Part shown: piece by piece, positions 17,812 to 26,020 of the stretch
How the letters are laid out: each line of letters opens with the position of its first letter
Position numbering within the stretch: position 1 is the stretch's first letter
DNA from: Hallella bergensis DSM 17361
GTDB taxonomy: Bacteria > Bacteroidota > Bacteroidia > Bacteroidales > Bacteroidaceae
Direction: 5' to 3'
Assembly: GCF_000160535.1 (NCBI RefSeq)
Contig: NZ_GG704780.1
Span: forward strand, 415,370 to 479,369
DNA: 64,000 nucleotides
The notes under the pieces: model-generated
Seen by the model: the letters and a program-made list of their open reading frames with translations, nothing else
Told to the model about the DNA's origin: nothing
The model's database searches: none
Position numbers and translations under genes: made by a program

Positions 17812-18759
17812 TTAAAATAGCGAATCCACAAACTCCTTGCGGTTGAACAACTGCAAGTCTTCCATTTTCTCGCCCAGTCCGATATATTTCACCGGAACTT
17901 TCAGCTGGTCGGAAATACCGATCACCACTCCGCCCTTGGCCGTTCCGTCAAGTTTGGTGATGGCCAATGACGTGATTTGCGTGACGGCTGAAAACTGCCG
18001 GGCCTGCTCGAAGGCATTCTGACCCGTGCTGCCGTCGAGAACAAGTAGCACTTCGTCCGGGGCAGAGGGAACGACCTTCTTCATCACATCTTTGATCTTC
18101 TTCAGCTCATTCATCAGTCCCACCTTGTTGTGCAGCCTCCCGGCCGTATCAATCAACACCACGTCTGCGCCGTTGGCCTTGGCACTTTGCAGGGTGTCGA
18201 AAGCCACACTGGCGGGGTCGGCCCCCATCTGCTGTTTCACGACCGGTACGCCCACACGGTCACCCCAAATGGAGATCTGCTCCACGGCGGCCGCACGGAA
18301 GGTGTCGGCTGCCCCGAGATATACTTTCTTGCCGGCAGCCTTGAACTGGTAGGCCAGTTTACCAATGGTGGTCGTCTTGCCGACGCCGTTGACCCCCACG
18401 ACCAGTATGACATACGGGCTATGGTCGGCGGGCAACTCCCAGTTGTCATTGTCGTCAGAGTTGTTTTCCGTGAGCAACGATGCAATTTCATCTTTAAGAA
18501 TTCCGTTCAGCTCCGATGTGGAGACATATTTGTCTCGAGCCACCCGTTCCTCGATTCGCTCAATAATCTTCAGCGTTGTATCCACGCCCACATCAGAAGT
18601 AATGAGCACTTCCTCAAGGTTGTCGAGCACATCCTCGTCTACCTCCGACTTCCCGGCAACGGCACGTGCCAACTTGCCAAAGACGCTCTGCTTGGTCTTC
18701 TCGAGTCCCTGGTCGAGCGTGGCCTTTTTTTTCTGATTAAATAGTCCGAATAATCCCAT
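17812..18759 (-). CDS. ftsY: Signal recognition particle receptor FtsY
   Basis: GTPase receptor that docks SRP-ribosome complexes on the inner membrane. From ATG 18759 the protein is 315 residues; an alternative TTG three codons upstream is less likely. It has the NG domain only: a helical N domain (about 13-100), then G1 GVNGVGKTTTIGKLA, DTFRAAAVEQ, DTAGRLHNK and TKLDGTAKGG. There is no long acidic A domain, so membrane contact probably comes from the short N-terminal amphipathic stretch MGLFGLF. It is the first gene of the ftsY-rimO-HU-HU/LysM operon. Confidence 0.97.
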   Translation of the reverse strand: MGLFGLFNQKKKATLDQGLEKTKQSVFGKLARAVAGKSEVDEDVLDNLEEVLITSDVGVDTTLKIIERIEERVARDKYVSTSELNGILKDEIASLLTENNSDDNDNWELPADHSPYVILVVGVNGVGKTTTIGKLAYQFKAAGKKVYLGAADTFRAAAVEQISIWGDRVGVPVVKQQMGADPASVAFDTLQSAKANGADVVLIDTAGRLHNKVGLMNELKKIKDVMKKVVPSAPDEVLLVLDGSTGQNAFEQARQFSAVTQITSLAITKLDGTAKGGVVIGISDQLKVPVKYIGLGEKMEDLQLFNRKEFVDSLF

Positions 18760-18784
18760 GTCATGCAATTCATTAATTTGTATG

Positions 18785-18792
18785 CAAACTTA
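18785..18792 (-). promoter_or_regulatory. -7 promoter box for the ftsY operon
   Basis: The reverse strand reads TAAGTTTG, with a leader of about 22 nt to the ftsY ATG. Confidence 0.5.
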
Positions 18793-19019
18793 CGAAAAAA
18801 TATCGAACTTCCCGAGAGTTACGGCAAAAAGTTAACTCCGATAATCAGCAGCGCAAGTTCACATCCGTCTCATACCCTCGTTCCCTGACGAGAGGTGACT
18901 CGGGAGAGCTTGTGAAATGAAGCTCAACACGATACCACATCAACCATGAGGCAACGCTTACAGAATACTAAAAAATATTTAGGCCTGAAAAATTTATTTA
19001 AAGAAAATGAAACAAAAGC

Positions 19020-19050
19020 TTGCAATCTCATTAAATTTATATTATCTTTG
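19020..19050 (+). promoter_or_regulatory. Promoter of a candidate small RNA upstream of gdhA
   Basis: TTG at 19020-19022 and TATCTTTG at 19043-19050, 20 bp apart, match the Bacteroidota consensus. Transcription should begin near 19055. The stretch 18793-19019 upstream shows no gene. Confidence 0.6.
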
Positions 19051-19054
19051 CAAC

Positions 19055-19150
19055 CGTTATCCTGAAAACAATCTTTTTACCTTAAAGGAAACTAATACCT
19101 ATTGAAGATTTGAAGCGGTTGCCTGTGAAGGCCATCGCTTTTTCTTTTTT
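19055..19150 (+). ncRNA. Candidate small RNA or attenuated leader, about 90 nt
   Basis: A promoter at 19020-19050 is followed, with no open frame of note, by a good intrinsic terminator: AGCGGTTGCCT (19114-19124) pairs with AGGCCATCGCT (19129-19139) around a GTGA loop with one mismatch and a wobble, then TTTTCTTTTTT. This gives a discrete transcript of about 90 nt. gdhA has its own promoter further down (19331), so this could be a free small RNA; alternatively it is the terminated part of a longer gdhA leader. I recognise no Rfam family. Between 19151 and 19330 I see nothing else. Confidence 0.45.
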
Positions 19151-19330
19151 TATACCACCCAGTCACACGCTCTGCCCACACAACCCATACGCCTATTAAG
19201 ATAGGTGTCAAGATGGATTCGCAAGATATCCGTACGGTTCGATTCACACCCGAAACGCCTAAAATATTACTTTTTCATACTTTTTTATGAAAAAAGTTAT
19301 CTTTTTGTTTTGTTTTTTGCTAAAAGTGTG

Positions 19331-19338
19331 TAACTTTG
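19331..19338 (+). promoter_or_regulatory. -7 promoter box for gdhA
   Basis: TAACTTTG follows a T-rich stretch with several TTG triplets and leaves a leader of about 60 nt before the ATG at 19405. Confidence 0.6.
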
Positions 19339-19404
19339 CAACCGCGTTTAGATTATAATTGGCGTTTCGTAAAAAGATTATTGATAACTTAAAAAAGTAT
19401 TGTT

Positions 19405-20742
19405 ATGAAAGCAGCAGAAATCGTAGAGAGATTGCAACAACGCTTCCCCAACGAGCCTGAGTATTTCCAGGCTGTCCGGGAGGTACTCGAATCCATTGAA
19501 GAGGAGTACAATAAGCACCCTGAATTTGACCGCGCCAACCTCGTGGAGCGACTGTGTATACCCGACAGAATCATCAAGTTCCGTGTGAACTGGGTGGACG
19601 ACAAGGGCAACGTCTGCACCAATATGGGTTACCGCATCCAGCACAACAACGCCATCGGCCCGTACAAGGGAGGTGTGCGTTTCCACGCATCGGTGAACGA
19701 GAGCATCCTGAAGTTCCTGGCATTCGAGCAGACTTTCAAAAACTCCCTGACCACACTTCCCATGGGAGGTGCCAAGGGCGGTTCCGATTTCTCGCCCCGT
19801 GGCAAGTCGAATGCTGAAGTCATGCGCTTCTGCCAAGCTTTCATGCGTGAATTGTGGACCTACGTCGGTCCCGACTGCGACGTTCCTGCCGGCGACATTG
19901 GCGTTGGCGGACGTGAAGTGGGTTATATGTTTGGACAGTATAAGGCCCTGACCCACCAGTTTGTGGGCATCCTCACCGGCAAGGGACAGGAGTTCGGAGG
20001 CTCGCTCATCCGCCCTGAGGCCACGGGTTACGGCAACGTGTATTTCCTGAAAAACATGCTCGAAACCCAAGGCATGGATCTGAAAGGCAAGAAGGTATTG
20101 GTGTCGGGTGCCGGCAACGTGGCTCAGTACACCATGGAGAAACTCATCCAGTTGGGTGCCATCCCGATGACCTGCTCGGATTCCGACGGATACATCTACG
20201 ACCCCGACGGCATCAACGAGGAGAAGCTCGCCTATATTATGGAACTCAAAAACATTGAGCGGGGACGCATCAAGGAATATGTAGAAGAATATCCCACGGC
20301 AAAATATGTGGATGGCAAGAAACCTTGGTTTGAAAAGGCTGACATTGCAACCCCCTGCGCCACACAAAACGAAATCAACGAGGAGGCTGCCAAGGCCTTG
20401 GTTGCCAACGGCGTGATTGCCGTGAGCGAAGGTGCCAACATGCCCTCCACACCCGAGGCCGTGAAAGTGTTCCAGGATGCCAAACTGCTCTACTGTCCGG
20501 GCAAGGCCAGCAACGCAGGCGGTGTGTCGGTATCGGGACTCGAAATGACGCAGAACTCAGAGCGAATCAAATGGACCAGCGAGGAGGTGGATGCCCAGCT
20601 CCACCGCATCATGAACGACATTCATGACAACTGCGTGAAGTATGGCAAAGAGCCTGACGGCTACATCAACTATGTAAAAGGCGCCAACGTGGCAGGCTTC
20701 CTCAAGGTGGCCAAGGCCATGATGGCACAAGGCGTTATTTAA
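19405..20742 (+). CDS. gdhA: Glutamate dehydrogenase
   Basis: Interconverts glutamate with 2-oxoglutarate and ammonia, the central ammonium-assimilation step in this group. The 445-residue protein is a typical hexameric bacterial type. Substrate-binding residues appear in YKGGVRFH (K88) and PMGGAKGGSDF (catalytic K124), with DVPAGDIGVGGREVGYM following. The Rossmann nucleotide motif is VLVSGAGNVAQ. The Ser in CSDSDGYIYD and the overall similarity suggest NADP preference, which is not proven. It is transcribed alone between its promoter at 19331 and the terminator at 20770. Confidence 0.97.
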   Translation: MKAAEIVERLQQRFPNEPEYFQAVREVLESIEEEYNKHPEFDRANLVERLCIPDRIIKFRVNWVDDKGNVCTNMGYRIQHNNAIGPYKGGVRFHASVNESILKFLAFEQTFKNSLTTLPMGGAKGGSDFSPRGKSNAEVMRFCQAFMRELWTYVGPDCDVPAGDIGVGGREVGYMFGQYKALTHQFVGILTGKGQEFGGSLIRPEATGYGNVYFLKNMLETQGMDLKGKKVLVSGAGNVAQYTMEKLIQLGAIPMTCSDSDGYIYDPDGINEEKLAYIMELKNIERGRIKEYVEEYPTAKYVDGKKPWFEKADIATPCATQNEINEEAAKALVANGVIAVSEGANMPSTPEAVKVFQDAKLLYCPGKASNAGGVSVSGLEMTQNSERIKWTSEEVDAQLHRIMNDIHDNCVKYGKEPDGYINYVKGANVAGFLKVAKAMMAQGVI

Positions 20743-20769
20743 AGCAAAAATTAACCTTGATTTGACAGC

Positions 20770-20804
20770 AAAACCCGGACGATCTACCGTTGTCCGGGTT
20801 TTTC
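20770..20804 (+). terminator. Terminator of gdhA
   Basis: AAAACCCGGAC pairs with GTCCGGGTTTTT around an 11-nt loop and ends in TTTTTC, 28 bp after the gdhA stop. Confidence 0.9.
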
Positions 20805-20890
20805 TTGTGACAAGCAGATGGGGGCATCGCGCATACCACATGGCTGAGCCGTCTTAAAAATAAGACCAAAAAGCTTGATAAAAGGTCGCT

Positions 20891-21191
20891 CAGTTTTTGC
20901 GTATTCTAAAATAAAAAGGCAGGAGCGCGAAATACGCGAGTTTTGAGCCCATTTGACAACTCCCTGGCTAACAGGCCTTTGCAATTCAACACGCTTTTTC
21001 GCACAGATTTCGGCAGCTCCGGGGCTTGCGAAAGCATATGCAACGGTCATGCGGCAAGAGCTTAAACGCGTGGCGAGAAGAGCCCACACGCGATCCGGGA
21101 AGGCTTGAACCGCGGTGCGATCTGACCCTAACGGCAAACCGATGCGATTTTTCCAACACGAGGCATGGCGATTGAACAGACTTTCTGTCGG
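20891..21191. repeat. Intergenic module with a 22-bp repeat array (copy C)
   Basis: This is the main content of the 696-bp gap between gdhA and the GH25 gene. It starts with a stem arm GCGTATT (20899) that can pair with AAATACGC (20930-20937). Then come five 22-bp units at 21038, 21060, 21082, 21104 and 21126, with consensus GCTTAACCGCGATGCGACAA plus two more bases, and then CATGGCG at 21164. Copies A (30.4 kb) and B (56.4 kb) have the same order and spacing, but here the distance from array start to CATGGCG is 126 bp against 148 and 147 bp, so one 22-bp unit is absent. Nothing protein-coding is convincing here. Confidence 0.75.
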
Positions 21192-21405
21192 AAATAATGG
21201 CGAAAACAAGCCCATCGAAACCTGGTTTGAAAAAAATCAGAGCCCGTTTTTTATGAGCAAAACTTGACATTCTCTGTCACCTGACACCAGATTCCTATCA
21301 TTTCCAATCCCACGAAAACAACGATTCTGGGCAGCTTGCTGTTCGGCCTCGAACGCTCTGAACGCCTCCCATTTTAAAATAATTATAAATGTTTGATGCA
21401 CATGC

Positions 21406-21434
21406 TTGCTTTTTGATTCTTTTGTCTATCTTTG
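21406..21434 (+). promoter_or_regulatory. Promoter of the GH25 gene, apparently leaderless
   Basis: TTG at 21406-21408 and TATCTTTG at 21427-21434 lie 18 bp apart. The box ends only 4 bp before the ATG at 21439, so the predicted transcription start falls on or next to the start codon. Confidence 0.6.
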
Positions 21435-21438
21435 CAAC

Positions 21439-22158
21439 ATGAAGCGCACAATTATTTTCATCATTAGCATATTGATATACACCACTGCCATGGCCCAGAT
21501 GCAATACGTGGAATGCGAAGATACGTGCAGCCACATCCATGGCATCGACCTGAGCCACTACCAGGGCACAGTGTTCTGGGAAGCCGTGGGCAAGAGCAAA
21601 ATGGCCTTTGTCTACCTGAAGGCATCAGAAGGCGGCGACCATATTGACGCCAGATACAAGCAGAACATAGATTTGGCTCATCGGTACGGGCTGAAGGTGG
21701 GATCATACCACTTCTACCGTCCCAAAACACCCCAGCAAACACAGTTGGTGAACTTTATGGCACAGTGCAGGCCCTACGACCAAGACCTCATTCCGATGAT
21801 CGATGTGGAGACAACCAGTGGTCTGTCGATTGACGCATTCCGCGACTCCCTGTTCAAATTTATCGACCTGGTGGAAAAAGCCTATCAGCAAAAACCCCTG
21901 ATCTATACCGGGGCCAACTTCTATGACCGATATTTGCTGGGAGCCTTGAAAGACCACAAGGTCATGATTGCACAATACACCGAACGAATCCCGGTGCTGA
22001 AAGACGACCTCGACTTCATACTGTGGCAGTATACCAGCAAGGGACACCTTGACGGAATCAGTGGCTATGTGGACAAGAGCAGGTTCATGGGCAACCATGT
22101 GCTGAGGGAGATCAGATTCAGGCACAAGGCCTTGAGGACTGAGGAGGAGCAGCAATAA
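21439..22158 (+). CDS. Secreted glycoside hydrolase family 25 (lysozyme-like muramidase)
   Basis: Predicted to cut the MurNAc-GlcNAc bond of peptidoglycan. From ATG 21439 the protein is 239 residues with a signal peptide (MKRTIIFIISILIYTTAMA), which fixes this start. The GH25 barrel shows GIDLSHYQG, FVYLKASEGGDHIDARY, GSYHFYRP, then MIDVET with the catalytic DxE pair, and FILWQYTSKGHLDGISGYVD at the end. It is followed by the zinc-ribbon gene at 22200. Since it is exported, it could act on the periplasmic wall or on competitors; the sequence cannot tell which. Confidence 0.9.
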   Translation: MKRTIIFIISILIYTTAMAQMQYVECEDTCSHIHGIDLSHYQGTVFWEAVGKSKMAFVYLKASEGGDHIDARYKQNIDLAHRYGLKVGSYHFYRPKTPQQTQLVNFMAQCRPYDQDLIPMIDVETTSGLSIDAFRDSLFKFIDLVEKAYQQKPLIYTGANFYDRYLLGALKDHKVMIAQYTERIPVLKDDLDFILWQYTSKGHLDGISGYVDKSRFMGNHVLREIRFRHKALRTEEEQQ

Positions 22159-22199
22159 GGAATGAATGAGATACGTAACGACAATGATATTTAGATATT

Positions 22200-23372
22200 A
22201 TGGCTATCATTAAATGTCCGGAATGTGGACGGCAGGTAAGCGACAAAGCGCCTGTATGCCCGAACTGCGGGGTTGAAATCGCGGGAAAAATTATCAGATG
22301 TCCACAATGTGGCGAGATTTATTTCAGTAATCTGGCACGCTGCCCCAAGTGCCAGCATCCAACACACGCGCCCGAACAAGCTGTCGGCGAGGGTGCGGAA
22401 GAACGCGTGCGGAAAGAGGAACCACCGATACACGAAGACCCCGCAACCGACAACCAACGCGACACGGCTGACACGGCCAAGCCGGTTCGTCAAAAATCGG
22501 GCAAAGGCAAAACCATTGCACTGATCGTATCGTTGTGCATTGCACTGGTGATTGGCGGTGTGTGCTTTTATTTCTACAACGATGCCAAGGCGGCGAAAGA
22601 GAATGAGGCGTTTGCGTTTGCGATCGAAAGCGACGAGCCGATGGTGTTGCAAAACTACCTCGACAACAACCCGGACGCTCCTGCAGACCATCGGGAATCG
22701 ATAACAGCACGACTTGAGTTCCTGAAAAAACAAGACAATGATTGGACCAACGCCTTGGTAAGCGGTTCAAGAACAGCCTTGGAAGACTATCTGGCCAAAC
22801 ACCCCGACTCGGAACACAGTCTGGAGGCCAGGCACAAGATGGACTCCATCGACTGGGCGGATGCCGCCAGGGAAAACACCGTGGAGGCCATGCAGCTATA
22901 CCTTACGCGGCATGCCAATGGCGAGCACGTGGACGAGGCCAATGCCACCATCAAGGAAATCAAGACCAAAACCATTCAGGACGAGGATCGGAAAATCGTG
23001 GCCTTGTCGCTGAGGCGATTCTTCCTAGGCCTCAGTGCGGGCGACGGGAAAATGCTGATGGCCTCGGTGACGCCGATACTCAGCAATTTCCTGGGAAAGA
23101 CAGATGCCACGCAAGCCGATGTGGTGACCTTCATGAACAAGATTTATAAGGAGGACGTCATCGGTATGGACTGGCGCACGAACAACGACTACCAAATCAC
23201 CAAAAAGGAGGTTGGCGACGAACAATACGAATATACCGTTAACTTCTCGGCCATACAGAAGATAGAGCGCACGGATCAGAGCAAGGAGAAAGAGGCTCAC
23301 TATCAAATCAAGGCAACCATCAACCCCGACGGCCTGATATCGGCCATGAGCATGACGAAGATATTGGAGTAG
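22200..23372 (+). CDS. Zinc-ribbon membrane protein
   Basis: A 390-residue protein with two zinc ribbons at the N-terminus: CPECG (C6, C9) with CPNCG (C20, C23), and CPQCG (C34, C37) with CPKC (C48, C51). A polar linker follows, then one membrane segment at about 102-122 (IALIVSLCIALVIGGVCFYF). The C-terminal part is extracytoplasmic and contains repeated helical segments (YLDNNPDAPADHRESI, YLAKHPDSEHSLEARHK, YLTRHANGEHVDEANATIKE) and a final alpha+beta domain. No enzymatic motif is seen. It starts 41 bp after the GH25 gene, so the two may be co-transcribed. Role unknown; a sensor or scaffold would fit. Confidence 0.82.
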   Translation: MAIIKCPECGRQVSDKAPVCPNCGVEIAGKIIRCPQCGEIYFSNLARCPKCQHPTHAPEQAVGEGAEERVRKEEPPIHEDPATDNQRDTADTAKPVRQKSGKGKTIALIVSLCIALVIGGVCFYFYNDAKAAKENEAFAFAIESDEPMVLQNYLDNNPDAPADHRESITARLEFLKKQDNDWTNALVSGSRTALEDYLAKHPDSEHSLEARHKMDSIDWADAARENTVEAMQLYLTRHANGEHVDEANATIKEIKTKTIQDEDRKIVALSLRRFFLGLSAGDGKMLMASVTPILSNFLGKTDATQADVVTFMNKIYKEDVIGMDWRTNNDYQITKKEVGDEQYEYTVNFSAIQKIERTDQSKEKEAHYQIKATINPDGLISAMSMTKILE

Positions 23373-23488
23373 AAACGAGAGGACTTGGGTCGTTTGTCGT
23401 CCAAGGATTTCGTCCACGGACACGAGTGCGAATGATGCAAAGTAAAGTTAAAACGCACGAGCCGTGGTAAACTTTTCCTACAAATGAT

Positions 23489-23496
23489 TAACTTTG
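23489..23496 (+). promoter_or_regulatory. -7 promoter box for the GH28 gene
   Basis: TAACTTTG lies 28 bp before the ATG at 23525. Confidence 0.55.
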
Positions 23497-23524
23497 TGAG
23501 CAATAAACAAACTCCAAACTATCA

Positions 23525-24919
23525 ATGACGAAAAGAGCTGTTCTATCTTGTATCGTATTGGTCTATGCATTCCTGCTTCATGCTCAGACCGACTATAGCC
23601 GGTATTATCAAAACCTGCCCAAGCCCATGCCCACCGTACAGGCTCCCGTCATACCCTGCAACACGGTCAACCTGAAGGATTTTGGCGCGACGGGCGATGG
23701 CACAGCGATGAACACCGAAGCTTTCAGCAAAGCCATATCTGCACTCAATAAGCAAGGTGGGGGACGTTTGGTTGTTCCGGCAGGAATATGGCTGACGGGG
23801 CTTATCTCCCTGAAAGACAACATCGACCTACATCTGGAGCGAAACGCTGTCATTGTGTTCTCGCCGGATAAGCGAGACCTGATCCCCGTCAAGGACGGGA
23901 AGCCGGATGCCAAGGCTGCCCCCTGCATCAGGGCATCCAAGCGGAAAAACGTTTCCATTACCGGTGAAGGCATCATTGACGGTAATGGAGAATACTGGCG
24001 CCCCGTGAAGCGAGGCAAGGTGAGCGACACAGAGTGGAATCAGTATAAGGCCATGGGCGGAACGATAACCGAGAAAGGCGACTTGTGGTATCCCTTCAAC
24101 CTGAAGCATCTGCCCAACGTGGCCGACAATTACGATGCACAGGAAAAGATGCGCACACACCTCGTCAGATTCACCGATTGCCAGAATGTGCTGGTTCAGG
24201 GAGTGACCCTGAGAAACTCGCCCAAGTTCCACCTCGTTCCCCAGCGCTGCACCAATGTGATTATAGACAACGTCAAGGTGATATGCCCATGGAACGCACA
24301 GAACGGCGATGCAATTGACATTGGCAACTGCAAGAATGTGCTCATTGTCAACAATACGATAGACGCAGGCGATGACGGCATCTGCATGAAGGGTGGCGTC
24401 GGGCAGAAAGGAGTGAAAGACGGGCCTTGCGAGAACATCAACATACAAGACAACATCGTCTATCACGCACACGGAGGTTTTGTGATCGGTTCGGAATTTT
24501 GTGGTGGGATGAAAAACATATTTGTCCACAACAACACGTTTGCAGGCACGGATACGGGCTTGAGATTCAAGAGCGGCGTGGGCCGCGGCGGCACAACCAG
24601 CGACATCTATATTTCAAAAATCTATATGACCGACATTAAGGATGAAGCCATCGTGTTCCAGTGTGACTACGTGGACCGCGCCGTGGGAGCCAAGGCTCAA
24701 ACCAACAAGCCGACATCGTTCTCGCCCAACTTCACCGACATTCACATCTCCGATGTGGTGTGTTACGGGGCGAAGACCGGAATCAAGGCTACAGGAGCCA
24801 AGGGCATGATACATGGCATCGAGGTGAGCAACAGCACCATTATCTACACCAAAACCGATAAGGCCATCGATCCCGAATGTGAGATCAAGCTGGACAATGT
24901 GAAGTTCAGCACTTTGTAG
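23525..24919 (+). CDS. Secreted glycoside hydrolase family 28 (polygalacturonase-like)
   Basis: A right-handed beta-helix enzyme predicted to hydrolyse galacturonan or a related pectic chain. The 464-residue protein has a signal peptide (MTKRAVLSCIVLVYAFLLHAQ), then VNLKDFGATGDGTAMNTEAF, the usual entry of the helix. Catalytic-region motifs are NGDAIDIG, AGDDGICMKGG with the Asp pair, HGGFVIGSE and LRFKSGVGRGG. It stands alone, with no SusCD or other pectinase next to it, so the substrate cannot be fixed from context. Coding continues normally to TAG 24919, and tatA follows 50 bp later. Confidence 0.92.
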   Translation: MTKRAVLSCIVLVYAFLLHAQTDYSRYYQNLPKPMPTVQAPVIPCNTVNLKDFGATGDGTAMNTEAFSKAISALNKQGGGRLVVPAGIWLTGLISLKDNIDLHLERNAVIVFSPDKRDLIPVKDGKPDAKAAPCIRASKRKNVSITGEGIIDGNGEYWRPVKRGKVSDTEWNQYKAMGGTITEKGDLWYPFNLKHLPNVADNYDAQEKMRTHLVRFTDCQNVLVQGVTLRNSPKFHLVPQRCTNVIIDNVKVICPWNAQNGDAIDIGNCKNVLIVNNTIDAGDDGICMKGGVGQKGVKDGPCENINIQDNIVYHAHGGFVIGSEFCGGMKNIFVHNNTFAGTDTGLRFKSGVGRGGTTSDIYISKIYMTDIKDEAIVFQCDYVDRAVGAKAQTNKPTSFSPNFTDIHISDVVCYGAKTGIKATGAKGMIHGIEVSNSTIIYTKTDKAIDPECEIKLDNVKFSTL

Positions 24920-24969
24920 CAATGAGACGTAACGTCAAGAAGATATAACACAATTAATTGATACGACCT

Positions 24970-25197
24970 ATGTTTGGATTAAGCACCACAGAGCTTATTG
25001 TCATCGTCCTCATCATCTTGTTGCTGTTCGGCGGCAAGAAGATTCCCGAACTCATGAAAGGTTTGGGCAAGGGAGTGAAGAGTTTTAAGGAAGGCCTCAA
25101 CGAGATTGAAACCGACCTCAAGACAGACGATACAAAAGCCGACACCACAAAAAACCAGGCGGCGCGGGAAGAAGAAAAGAAAACAGAAAACGCATAA
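24970..25197 (+). CDS. tatA: Twin-arginine translocase subunit TatA
   Basis: Forms the pore-like assembly of the Tat system that exports folded proteins across the inner membrane. From ATG 24970 it is 75 residues: a short periplasmic N-terminus, one membrane helix (TTELIVIVLIILLLFGGKKIP, with the FGGKKIPEL hinge), the amphipathic helix LMKGLGKGVKSFKEGL and a charged Lys/Glu/Thr tail. An upstream TTG in frame would add four residues and is less likely. tatC follows 22 bp later, so the two form the minimal TatAC system. Confidence 0.95.
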   Translation: MFGLSTTELIVIVLIILLLFGGKKIPELMKGLGKGVKSFKEGLNEIETDLKTDDTKADTTKNQAAREEEKKTENA

Positions 25198-25219
25198 CCC
25201 ATTGTTTCTCAGATAAGCA

Positions 25220-26020
25220 ATGGATTTGCAAGACGCTCCGGATGCGGCCATGGAACAAGAAGATCTAACGTTTTGGGGACACTTAGACATTTTGCGAGGA
25301 TACCTGATTCGCATGATTGTCGTGGCCCTGGTCAGCTTCGTTGTCGCCTTTGCCTGTAAGGAGTTGCTGTTCGACATTGTGCTGGCACCCAGTCGGTCGG
25401 ACTTCATCACCTACCGGCTGATGCACGCCGAACCGTTTGAAATTCAGTTAGTCAACATCGGACTCACCGAGCAGTTCATGATTCACATGAAGACGGCGCT
25501 GTATTTCGGCATCCTGGCAGCATCGCCCTACCTATTCTATATACTCTATCAATTTATATCGCCGGCACTCTACCGCAAGGAGAAGCAGTATGCCTTCCGG
25601 ATTATAGCGGGTGGGTATACGATGTTTATTATAGGTATATTGGTCAACTATTTCATCATCTTCCCCCTGACGGTGCGGTTTCTGGGTACGTATCAAGTGA
25701 GCACCGAGATTCACAACTTGCTCTCGCTGCAATCGTATATGGACACTCTGCTGATGATGTGCCTTGTTTTCGGAATACTCTTTGAAATACCGGTTATCAG
25801 CTGGTTGCTGGCCGTGTTTGGATTGCTCAAGGCCGAATGGATGCAACACTATTGGCGCCACGCCCTCGTGACCATCGTCATCATTGCTGCCGTGATCACC
25901 CCAACGGGAGATGTTTTCACATTGTTTATTGTCTCCCTGCCTATCTGGTTACTTTACGAGTTGAGCATTGTTATCGTGAAGTTGACCAACACCAACCACG
26001 CGAAGGACGCCATCGACTGA
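25220..26020 (+). CDS. tatC: Twin-arginine translocase subunit TatC
   Basis: The receptor and core of the Tat translocase; it binds twin-arginine signal peptides. The 266-residue protein has six predicted membrane helices. Conserved features include FWGHLDILRGYLIRM at the N-terminus, the LVNIGLTEQFMIHMKTALYFGI loop, ASPYLFYILYQFISPALY with its Pro and Glu-bearing neighbourhood, FEIPVISWLLAVFGLL, and VITPTGDVFTLFIVSLP. The last 72 bp overlap trmO on the opposite strand, which is unusual for two conserved genes. Confidence 0.96.
   Translation: MDLQDAPDAAMEQEDLTFWGHLDILRGYLIRMIVVALVSFVVAFACKELLFDIVLAPSRSDFITYRLMHAEPFEIQLVNIGLTEQFMIHMKTALYFGILAASPYLFYILYQFISPALYRKEKQYAFRIIAGGYTMFIIGILVNYFIIFPLTVRFLGTYQVSTEIHNLLSLQSYMDTLLMMCLVFGILFEIPVISWLLAVFGLLKAEWMQHYWRHALVTIVIIAAVITPTGDVFTLFIVSLPIWLLYELSIVIVKLTNTNHAKDAID

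Noticed and set aside
19378..20367. A 329-codon reverse frame inside gdhA
   Set aside because: Composition is biased and it has no signature, while gdhA is complete in the other direction.
20784..21270. Reverse open frames of 94 to 143 codons in the gdhA-GH25 gap
   Set aside because: They read across the gdhA terminator and the repeat module and have no conserved counterpart in the other module copies.
24970..26020. Link between the TatD-like gene at 9181 and the Tat translocase
   Set aside because: They are 15 kb apart with no shared operon, and TatD-family enzymes are nucleases not needed for Tat export.
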